11,106 bases of DNA from RGDT01 sp964630925. Lineage in GTDB: Bacteria > Planctomycetota > Planctomycetia > Gemmatales > Gemmataceae. The stretch lies in the NCBI GenBank assembly GCA_964630925.1, contig CAZVZK010000239.1, positions 1-11,106 of the forward strand, read 5' to 3'. Positions within the stretch are counted from its first letter, which is position 1, and each line of letters starts with the position of its first letter. Under the pieces are notes generated by a model. The model was not told the origin of the DNA. It did not search any database and saw only the letters and a list, made by a program, of their open reading frames with translations. Of this stretch, positions 6,291 to 11,106 are shown one piece after another. Both the position numbers and the translations under genes were made by a program.

Positions 6291-7958
6291 ATGGCCGAAC
6301 AGTACATCTTCACCATCGAGAGCCTCACCAAGCACTACAACAAGCGCGAGGTGCTGAAGAACATCTGGCTCGCCTTCTACCCCGGCGCCAAGATCGGCGT
6401 CATCGGCGGCAACGGCGCCGGCAAGTCCACCCTCCTGCGCGTCATGGCCGGCATCGACACCGACTTCATCGGCACCGCCCGCCTCACCCCCGGCTTCTCC
6501 GTCGGCTTCGTCCCCCAGGAGCCTCGCCTCGACGAGACCACCGACGTGCGCGGCAACATCGAGCAGGCCGTCGCCCCCACCCGCGCCCTCCTCACCCGCC
6601 AGGAGGAGCTGGGCAACAGGATGGCCGACGCCAAGCCGGAGGAGTTCGACAAACTGTCCGACGAGATGGACAAGGTCAACGCCCAGATCGACGCCGCCAA
6701 CGCCTGGGACCTCGACCGCCATCTCGAAGTGGCGATGGACGCGATGCGTCTGCCGCCCGGCGACGCCGACCCGAAACGCCTCTCCGGCGGCGAGCGCCGG
6801 CGGGTGGCGTTGTGCAAGATGCTGCTGCAGAAACCCGACCTGCTCCTCCTCGACGAGCCGACCAACCACCTCGACGCCGAGTCCGTCGCCTGGCTGGAGC
6901 GGCACCTGAAGGAGTACACGGGCACCGTCGTGAGCGTGACGCACGACCGCTACTTCCTGGACAACGTGGCCCAGTGGATCCTCGAGCTGGACCGCGGCGC
7001 TGGGCACCCGTACAAGGGCAACTACACCGGCTGGCTGGAGCAGAAGCAGGCCCGCCTCGCCAAGGAGGAGAAGGCCGAGTCGTCCCGCCGCAAGGCGCTG
7101 GCCCGCGAGCTGGAGTGGGCGCGGATGTCCCCCAAGGGCCGCCTCGCCAAGAGCAAGGCCCGCCTCGGCGCCTACGAGAAGTTGGCCAACCAGGAGTACC
7201 AGGAGAGGGACGACGAGATCAGCCTCCAGATCCCCGCCGGGCCGCCGCTGGGCGGAACGGTCGTGCGGGCGGAGGGCCTGTCCAAGGGGTACGGCGACGT
7301 GCTGCTGATGGAGGACGTGCATTTCGACCTGCCGCGTGGCGGCATCGTCGGCGTGATCGGCCCCAACGGCGCCGGCAAGACGACTCTGTTCCGCATGATC
7401 GTCGGGCAGGAGAAGCCGGACGGCGGCAAGCTGGTCGTGGGCGAGACGGTGGTGCCGGCCTACGTCGATCAGGGCCGCGACACCCTCAACAACGAGGCGA
7501 CGGTCTTCGAGGAGATCACGGGCGGGACGGACCACATCATCGTCGGCAAAACAAAGGTGGCGTCGCGGGGGTACGTCTCGAGGTTCAACTTCAAGGGCAC
7601 CGACCAGCAGCGCAAGGTCGGCGAGCTGTCCGGCGGCGAGCGCAACCGCGTCCACCTGGCCAAGCTGCTGCGCCGCGGCGGCAACCTCCTGCTGCTCGAC
7701 GAGCCGACCAACGACCTCGACGTGGACACGCTGCGGGCGCTGGAGGAGGGCCTGCTGAACTTCGGCGGGTGCGCGGTCATCATCAGCCACGACCGCTGGT
7801 TCCTGGACCGCATCTGCACGCACATCCTGGCGTTCGAGGGCGAAAGCAAGGTGGTCTGGCACGAGGGCAACTACGAGACCTACGAGTCGATGCGCCGCCA
7901 GCGCCTCGGCCACGAGGCCGACCAGCCGCACCGCCTCAAGTACCGCAAGCTTCGCTAG
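6291..7958 (+). CDS. ettA: energy-dependent translational throttle protein EttA (ABC-F ATPase)
   Basis: A 555-residue protein, the standard EttA length. It is a soluble ABC-F protein that binds the ribosomal E site and gates entry into elongation according to ATP/ADP level. Domain 1 has Walker A GGNGAGKST (39-47), signature LSGGE (164-168) and Walker B with DEPTNHLD (188-195). Domain 2 has GPNGAGKTT (357-365), LSGGE (446-450) and DEPTNDLD (470-477). The inter-domain linker (about 245-310) contains the WARMSPKGRLAKSKARLGAYEKL stretch typical of EttA and unlike Uup or antibiotic-resistance ABC-F proteins. The insert of domain 1 (about 95-140) corresponds to the EttA arm. There are no membrane segments. 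The ATG at 6291 matches the family start although no clear ribosome binding site precedes it. The gene ends directly at a long inverted repeat. Confidence 0.95.
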   Translation: MAEQYIFTIESLTKHYNKREVLKNIWLAFYPGAKIGVIGGNGAGKSTLLRVMAGIDTDFIGTARLTPGFSVGFVPQEPRLDETTDVRGNIEQAVAPTRALLTRQEELGNRMADAKPEEFDKLSDEMDKVNAQIDAANAWDLDRHLEVAMDAMRLPPGDADPKRLSGGERRRVALCKMLLQKPDLLLLDEPTNHLDAESVAWLERHLKEYTGTVVSVTHDRYFLDNVAQWILELDRGAGHPYKGNYTGWLEQKQARLAKEEKAESSRRKALARELEWARMSPKGRLAKSKARLGAYEKLANQEYQERDDEISLQIPAGPPLGGTVVRAEGLSKGYGDVLLMEDVHFDLPRGGIVGVIGPNGAGKTTLFRMIVGQEKPDGGKLVVGETVVPAYVDQGRDTLNNEATVFEEITGGTDHIIVGKTKVASRGYVSRFNFKGTDQQRKVGELSGGERNRVHLAKLLRRGGNLLLLDEPTNDLDVDTLRALEEGLLNFGGCAVIISHDRWFLDRICTHILAFEGESKVVWHEGNYETYESMRRQRLGHEADQPHRLKYRKLR

Positions 7959-8059
7959 TTTTCGGTTTTCGGTTTTCGGTTTTCAGTTGGCGCCTCCTGG
8001 GTTGTCCCCGCCCGTAGAGGCCCGGCTGTTGCCGAAAACCGAAAACCGAAAACCGAAAA
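7959..8059. repeat. long inverted repeat of TTTTCGG heptads (possible terminator)
   Basis: The left arm (7959-7984) is three TTTTCGG heptads plus TTTTC, starting on the base after the ettA stop. The right arm (8034-8059) is its exact 26-bp complement, with a 49-nt loop between. The last base of the ettA stop can also pair with c8060. The arms are far richer in A/T than the surrounding genes. The structure ends 17 nt before the ABC ATPase start. In RNA it would form a long hairpin between the two genes and could act as a terminator or an mRNA-stabilising end. Confidence 0.85.
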
Positions 8060-8076
8060 CGGCGAGGGACGAGCCG

Positions 8077-8793
8077 ATGATGGAATTACGGGCAGTGACC
8101 AAGGTCTACACGCAGGGCACGCGGACGGTGCAGGCCGTCCGCGGCGTCAGCATGCTCGTGGAGGCCGGCGAATTCGTCTCCATCATGGGGCCGTCCGGCT
8201 CCGGCAAGTCCACGCTCATGCACCTCCTGGCCGCCCTCGACACGCCGACCTCCGGGCAGGCGCTGTTCGACGGCAAGGACCTCGCGTCGATGAGCGACGG
8301 CGAGCGCTCACGGCTGCGGCGGACGCGGATCGGCTTCATCTTCCAGTTCTTCAACCTCCTGCCGACGTTGAGCGCCGCCGAGAACGTCGCCCTGCCGCTG
8401 CTCCTGGGCGGGACGCGGCGTGCGGCGGCCCTCAAGGAGGCGGCGGCCTCGATGGAGCGCGTGGGGCTGGCGCACCGGGCGGAGCACTACCCGGATGAGA
8501 TGTCCGGCGGCGAGATGCAGCGCGTCGCCGTGGCGCGGGCGCTGGTGACCAGGCCGGACGCCATCGTGTGCGACGAGCCGACGGGCAACCTCGACTCGCA
8601 GAACAGCGCCGAGATCCTGAGGCTGCTGCGCTCGCTGCCGGAGCCGGGCAAGCGGAGCGTGGTCATGGTGACGCACGACCGCGGGGCCGCCGACCACGGC
8701 GACCGGCTCGTGGTCATCCGCGACGGGCTGGTCCACGGGGAGGAGCGCGACCTGGGCATCCGCCGGCCCTCCACCGCCGTCACCATCGGGTAG
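8077..8793 (+). CDS. ABC transporter ATP-binding protein, LolD/MacB type
   Basis: A 238-residue ATPase. Walker A is GPSGSGKST (38-46), the Q-loop FIFQFFNLLPTLSAAENV places Q90, the signature is MSGGEMQR (142-149), Walker B is AIVCDEPTGNLD (162-173) and the switch histidine is H200. The FFNLLPTLSAAENV and DEPTGNLD motifs are typical of the LolD/MacB/FtsE group, which powers mechanotransmission permeases for lipoproteins, peptides or drugs. No FtsX/MacB-like permease is in the window, so its partner must be encoded elsewhere and the substrate is unknown. The ATG at 8077 has GAGGG 8 nt upstream; an ATG at 8080 is also possible, and an upstream open frame is only the heptad repeat. The RidA gene follows after 23 nt, suggesting a shared transcript. 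Confidence 0.88.
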   Translation: MMELRAVTKVYTQGTRTVQAVRGVSMLVEAGEFVSIMGPSGSGKSTLMHLLAALDTPTSGQALFDGKDLASMSDGERSRLRRTRIGFIFQFFNLLPTLSAAENVALPLLLGGTRRAAALKEAAASMERVGLAHRAEHYPDEMSGGEMQRVAVARALVTRPDAIVCDEPTGNLDSQNSAEILRLLRSLPEPGKRSVVMVTHDRGAADHGDRLVVIRDGLVHGEERDLGIRRPSTAVTIG

Positions 8794-8803
8794 GCACGAA
8801 AGC

Positions 8804-8810
8804 AGGAGGA
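8804..8810 (+). promoter_or_regulatory. strong ribosome binding site of the RidA-family gene
   Basis: AGGAGGA is a near-perfect Shine-Dalgarno sequence 6 nt before the ATG at 8817. It is the strongest such site in the window and fixes the start, with the Tat signal directly after it. Confidence 0.75.
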
Positions 8811-8816
8811 CACGCC

Positions 8817-9386
8817 ATGACGCGACGCGATGTGATGATGGCCGGCCTCGGCGCCGCCGGGGCGTTCGGCCTGTCCTGGGTTCTGCGTACCGCCCCCGCA
8901 CGGGCCGCCGAGGACGATGGCCCCGGCCATGAGGCGCGGCTGAAGAAGCTGGGCATCGAGCTGCCGAAGCTGACGCCGTCGAAGACGGCGCTGCTGGTGC
9001 CGGCGGTGCGTGCCGGCGACATGCTGTATGTGTCGGGGCACATCCCGACGAAGGACGGCAAGCCGGTGGTGGGCAAGTGCGGCGCGGGCGGCTTCGGCGC
9101 CGACAAGGGCGAGGAGGCGGCGCGTCTGGTGGCGTTGACGGTCCTCGCCGTTGTGCGGGCCGAGCTGGGCAGCCTGGACAGGGTGGTGCGTCTGGTGAAG
9201 ACGCTGGGGATGGTCAACTGCACGGCGGACTTCACCGAGACGCCGCGGGTGGTCAACGGCTTCTCGCGGCTGATGATCGAGGTGTTCGGGGACAAGGCGG
9301 GCAAGGGGACGCGCAGCGCGGTGGGGATGGCGGCGCTGCCGGCGGGCGTCCCGGTCGAGGTCGAGTGCCTCTTCCAGGTGAAGTGA
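8817..9386 (+). CDS. Tat-exported RidA (YjgF/UK114) family protein
   Basis: A 189-residue protein. Residues 1-31 form a twin-arginine signal: TRRDVMM, a hydrophobic stretch, then APARAA with cleavage near 31. The mature part (about 40-189) is a YjgF/YER057c/UK114 domain opening LKKLGIELP. It includes VPAVRAGDMLYVSGHIP (61-77), NCTADFTETPRVVNG and a closing TRSAVGMAALPAGVPVEVEC. RidA proteins deaminate reactive enamine/imine intermediates made by PLP enzymes. The arginine equivalent to E. coli R105 appears kept as R166. The sequence fits the longer RidA-like subgroup rather than canonical 128-residue RidA, so the substrate may differ. Export is unusual because RidA normally acts in the cytoplasm. 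The stop lies 5 nt before a long inverted repeat. Confidence 0.88.
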   Translation: MTRRDVMMAGLGAAGAFGLSWVLRTAPARAAEDDGPGHEARLKKLGIELPKLTPSKTALLVPAVRAGDMLYVSGHIPTKDGKPVVGKCGAGGFGADKGEEAARLVALTVLAVVRAELGSLDRVVRLVKTLGMVNCTADFTETPRVVNGFSRLMIEVFGDKAGKGTRSAVGMAALPAGVPVEVECLFQVK

Positions 9387-9391
9387 GCGAC

Positions 9392-9554
9392 GAAGAGAAG
9401 GCATACCACGAAACACACGGAAGACACGAAAAAGAAGACGAGCAAAGCAGGTATCAAACAGGAAGATAGCAGCCGTCGTCTTCTGCTTCCTTGCCTCTTG
9501 CTTGTTTGTCTTCTTTTCGTGTCTTCCGTGTGTTTCGTGGTATGCCTTCTCTTC
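9392..9554. repeat. 41-bp perfect inverted repeat with 81-nt loop
   Basis: Arms 9392-9432 and 9514-9554 are exact complements. The left arm is purine-rich (GAAGAGAAGG, then CATACCACGAAACACACGG). Beyond the perfect arms, pairing continues imperfectly inward (AGAAGAC against GTCTTCT and beyond). The ACCACGAAACACACGG-like wording resembles low-complexity intergenic repeats I recall from planctomycetes and other environmental bacteria. It starts 5 nt after the RidA stop and could end transcripts, or could be a decayed mobile or palindromic element. No transposase is present. Confidence 0.88.
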
Positions 9555-9836
9555 TCACCTGGCGGATGCCGACGAGGAGAAGGCGTCCAGCTCGCGGCCC
9601 GCCTCCGCGCCCACGCACGCCAGGGCCTGCCGACCGAGCCTGACCCCCACTCCACTCACGGCAGGCGGCGCGTCGGCGCACCCCGGGCCACTCATCAATG
9701 GGGAAGCCGTGAGGCAGTACACCGGGGCGCCGAACGAGGTCTATGCCGCCTGCTCGGCCGGCGGCGAGGGCCGGCAGATCGCCGGGTTGACCCGCGGAGC
9801 GCTCGTCATCTGGGAGGCGGGCGCCGAATCGCCCGT
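9555..9836. other. gene-less stretch, probably decayed sequence
   Basis: Open frames cross this region on both strands, but none has a start with a ribosome binding site and none matches a family convincingly. It lies between the 41-bp inverted repeat and the 3' break of the DUF4140-like remnant, so it may be debris from the rearrangement that truncated that gene. One plus-strand frame (about 9736-9830) has a faint WD-repeat look, which I do not trust. Confidence 0.45.
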
Positions 9837-10055
9837 TCAACAGCTCCCCACGGAAGCCCCATCGACGGTGCCGGTGCTGACGGGGTAGCCGACGCCGGTG
9901 TTGAACAGGACGGCCTGGGTGATCGGCACCGCGCGGCGCGACGGCGCCTCGGCGGGCTTCTCGGGGGCGGCGTGGGAGCGGGACGCGACCCAGGCGATGA
10001 GGCCGCCGCCGCCGCACAGCACGATGAGGGCCAGTGATAAGGCCGTTCGGCGCAT
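9837..10055 (-). pseudogene. 5' remnant of a DUF4140/MuiA-like secreted protein
   Basis: A 72-residue open frame. Residues 1-30 look like a signal peptide or membrane anchor (MRRTALSLALIVLCGGGGLI, then AWVAS). Residues 44-67 (ITQAVLFNTGVGYP...GTVDG) resemble the start of DUF4140, the N-terminal domain of DUF4139/MuiA-like proteins. Planctomycetes have large relatives with an ITxVVLFxxGVGYFxREG opening. Here the frame stops soon after VDG, in ASVGSC and a TGA, where relatives continue for hundreds of residues. No continuation is recognisable in the other two frames downstream. GGAG lies 11 nt before the ATG. It is most likely a truncated gene, possibly still transcribed; a genuine small protein is less likely. 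Confidence 0.55.
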
Positions 10056-10165
10056 GACGGGTCGATCTCCGTAGGAAAGGAGTTGGGTGGGAGAGGGAAC
10101 GCAGACGCGGCCCGCACTTGCGCACGCCGGTCAGTGGCGGCTGTCTTTGCAGGATCGGAGGCCCG
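10056..10165. promoter_or_regulatory. divergent intergenic region upstream of the SDR gene
   Basis: These 110 bp separate the start of the DUF4140-like remnant (leftward) from the SDR start (rightward), so any promoters for both must lie here. TTGCGC followed after 18 nt by TGTCTT is the best rightward candidate but matches consensus poorly. GGAGG (10157-10161) serves the SDR start. Confidence 0.3.
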
Positions 10166-10999
10166 ATGAAGTGGAGCGAGTGCGTGGCCCTGATCACCGG
10201 GGCGTCGAGCGGCATCGGGCGGGCGCTGGCCCTCCGATTCGCACGCCTGGGGGCGCGCGTCGCCGTCTCGTCGCGCAGCACGGCGGCGCTGGAGGAGCTG
10301 GCCGCCCAGACCGGGGGCCTCGCGGTGCCGGCCGACGTGACGGACGAGGCGGCGGTGCGCGGGGCGGTGGAGGCGACGGCATCGCACTTCGGCGGGCTGT
10401 CGCTGCTGGTCTGCTCGGCGGGCGTGTCGATGCGCAGCCGGTTCGAGGAGACGTCCGTCGCGGCGATGGAGCGCGTGATGCGGGTCAACTTCAACGGCAC
10501 GCTGTACGCGACCCACGCGGCGCTGCCGCACGTCAAGGCGGCGCGCGGCTCGCTGGTGGCGATCTCCAGCCTGGTGGGGAAGCGTGGGACGCCGACGTAC
10601 GCGGCGTACAGCGCGAGCAAGTTCGCGGTGCAGGGGCTGTACGAGAGCCTGCGGATGGAGCTGGCGGCGGACGGCGTCCACGTCGGCATCGTCTCGCCCG
10701 GTCACGTCGAGACCCCGTTGCGTGATAAGGTGCTAGGGCCGGACGGCGAGCCGTACGCCGAGCCGGTTCAACCCCCGTTCCGTGTTTGGCCGGTCGAGCT
10801 GGTGGTCGAGCGCGTGGTGCGGCTGATCGAGCGTCGGCGGGCGGAGGTGCTGCTGCCGGGGTTCGTCGGCCCGCTGCTGGCGCTCGACCAGCTCATCGGC
10901 CCGTGGCTGGGCGACCGTGTGGTGCGCCGGCGCATCGACGGCGCCCCCCTGCCCCCCCGTCGCGAAGACCCATCTTCCGCCGGGCCTGGATCGTCTTAA
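10166..10999 (+). CDS. classical short-chain dehydrogenase/reductase (SDR)
   Basis: A 277-residue NAD(P)-dependent oxidoreductase with a Rossmann fold. The cofactor motif TGASSGIG is at 11-18, and R36-S37-R after beta-2 hints at NADP preference. VCSAG (82-86) stands where most classical SDRs have NNAG. N108/N110, S134 or S135, Y148 and K152 (YSASK) form the catalytic set, and SPG(H) is at 177-180. The C-terminal region (about 205-262) is longer than the core and includes GFVGPLLALDQLIGPWLGDR, as in the DHRS7/YqjQ-like group. The very last residues are Pro/Ser-rich and probably disordered. The ATG at 10166 directly precedes the fold and has GGAGG 4 nt upstream; an upstream in-frame ATG at 10118 would add residues with no homology. 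The substrate cannot be predicted from sequence. Confidence 0.92.
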   Translation: MKWSECVALITGASSGIGRALALRFARLGARVAVSSRSTAALEELAAQTGGLAVPADVTDEAAVRGAVEATASHFGGLSLLVCSAGVSMRSRFEETSVAAMERVMRVNFNGTLYATHAALPHVKAARGSLVAISSLVGKRGTPTYAAYSASKFAVQGLYESLRMELAADGVHVGIVSPGHVETPLRDKVLGPDGEPYAEPVQPPFRVWPVELVVERVVRLIERRRAEVLLPGFVGPLLALDQLIGPWLGDRVVRRRIDGAPLPPRREDPSSAGPGSS

Positions 11000-11036
11000 C
11001 TTTGAGATCGTGCGGGCTCACTCTGGGAGAGAGATC

Positions 11037-11106
11037 ATGCGCAAGTGGCTAGCGGCCGGCTTCTGTGCCGGGGCTGTGGGCGTCCTGGCGGCGCTGGTGG
11101 CGTTGA
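11037..11106 (+). CDS. start of an exported or membrane protein (cut by window end)
   Basis: Only 23 codons are present. They read MRKWLAAGFCAGAVGVLAAL and continue hydrophobically, with two basic residues and then an Ala/Gly/Leu/Val-rich core. This is a signal peptide or N-terminal membrane anchor. GGGAGAGAG lies just upstream of the ATG and can serve as ribosome binding site. The gap to the SDR stop is 37 nt, so the two may share a transcript. The mature protein lies outside the window and cannot be identified. Confidence 0.55.
   Translation, partial: MRKWLAAGFCAGAVGVLAALVAL

Noticed and set aside
6255..7931. 558-codon open frame antisense to ettA
   Set aside because: Length alone is due to codon bias on the opposite strand. 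The translation is Leu/Val/Ala/Gly-rich without motifs, while ettA is unmistakable.
7959..8060. Repeated TTTTCGG units considered as a CRISPR array
   Set aside because: The units are 7 bp, contiguous, and have no spacers. The second group is the complement of the first, so this is a fold-back repeat.
9502..9888. 128-codon plus-strand open frame with a faint WD-repeat look (GRQIAGLTRGALVIWEAG)
   Set aside because: It starts inside the pyrimidine-rich arm of the inverted repeat, has no ribosome binding site, and the WD-like resemblance covers one imperfect repeat only.
10118..10165. Upstream in-frame ATG extension of the SDR gene
   Set aside because: The extra 16 residues have no counterpart in SDR proteins, and the GGAGG before 10166 supports the shorter form.
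1..11106. Search for tRNA, rRNA, transposase or integrase genes
   Set aside because: No cloverleaf with a TTCRANNC T-loop, no rRNA-like stretch and no transposase or integrase motif was seen in any frame.

Overview
The window is a gene-dense stretch of high-GC bacterial DNA. About 73% GC was hand-counted on sample 60-base lines. The contents point to a planctomycete, most likely a Gemmata-like member of the Gemmataceae. Reasons are a Ser/Thr kinase with a non-standard C-terminal domain, a secreted QW-repeat protein carrying a CxxCH motif, a remnant of a DUF4140/MuiA-like protein of the type common in that group, Tat-exported RidA, single-gene operons, and long inverted repeats between genes. 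The lineage is an inference from gene content, not a measurement.

Layout from left to right. Positions 1-424 hold no convincing gene, only a 29-bp direct repeat. A small zinc-ribbon membrane protein (minus, 425-778) is divergent from a stand-alone anthranilate synthase component I, trpE (plus, 832-2310). TrpE meets an Nmad2-like protein (minus, 2311-2934) stop codon to stop codon with no base between. Upstream of that gene on the same strand is a small PD-(D/E)XK nuclease-fold protein (minus, 2984-3607), so the two probably form a two-gene unit. Next come a secreted alpha/alpha-toroid QW-repeat protein with a CxxCH motif (minus, 3685-4695) and a Ser/Thr kinase with a Clp-N-like C-terminus (minus, 4767-6104). 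These two may be co-transcribed, kinase first.

The kinase is divergent from ettA (plus, 6291-7958), an ABC-F translation factor. A long inverted repeat built of TTTTCGG heptads separates ettA from a LolD/MacB-type ABC ATPase (plus, 8077-8793), which is followed after 23 nt by a Tat-signal RidA-family protein (plus, 8817-9386). A second, unrelated long inverted repeat (41-bp perfect arms) follows RidA. Positions 9555-9836 are non-coding or decayed sequence beside a 5' remnant of a DUF4140-like gene (minus, 9837-10055). A classical SDR oxidoreductase (plus, 10166-10999) and the first 23 codons of an exported protein (plus, from 11037) end the window.

The most useful regulatory observation is that two minus-strand genes, the nuclease-fold gene and the kinase, are preceded by nearly identical TTGACA-N17-TGTGAT promoters. 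These sites correct both start codons. The most interesting biology is the nuclease-fold/Nmad2 pair, a candidate DNA-modification-linked cassette, and the kinase joined to a Clp-N-like domain. All family calls come from reading motifs in the translations; no database search was run.
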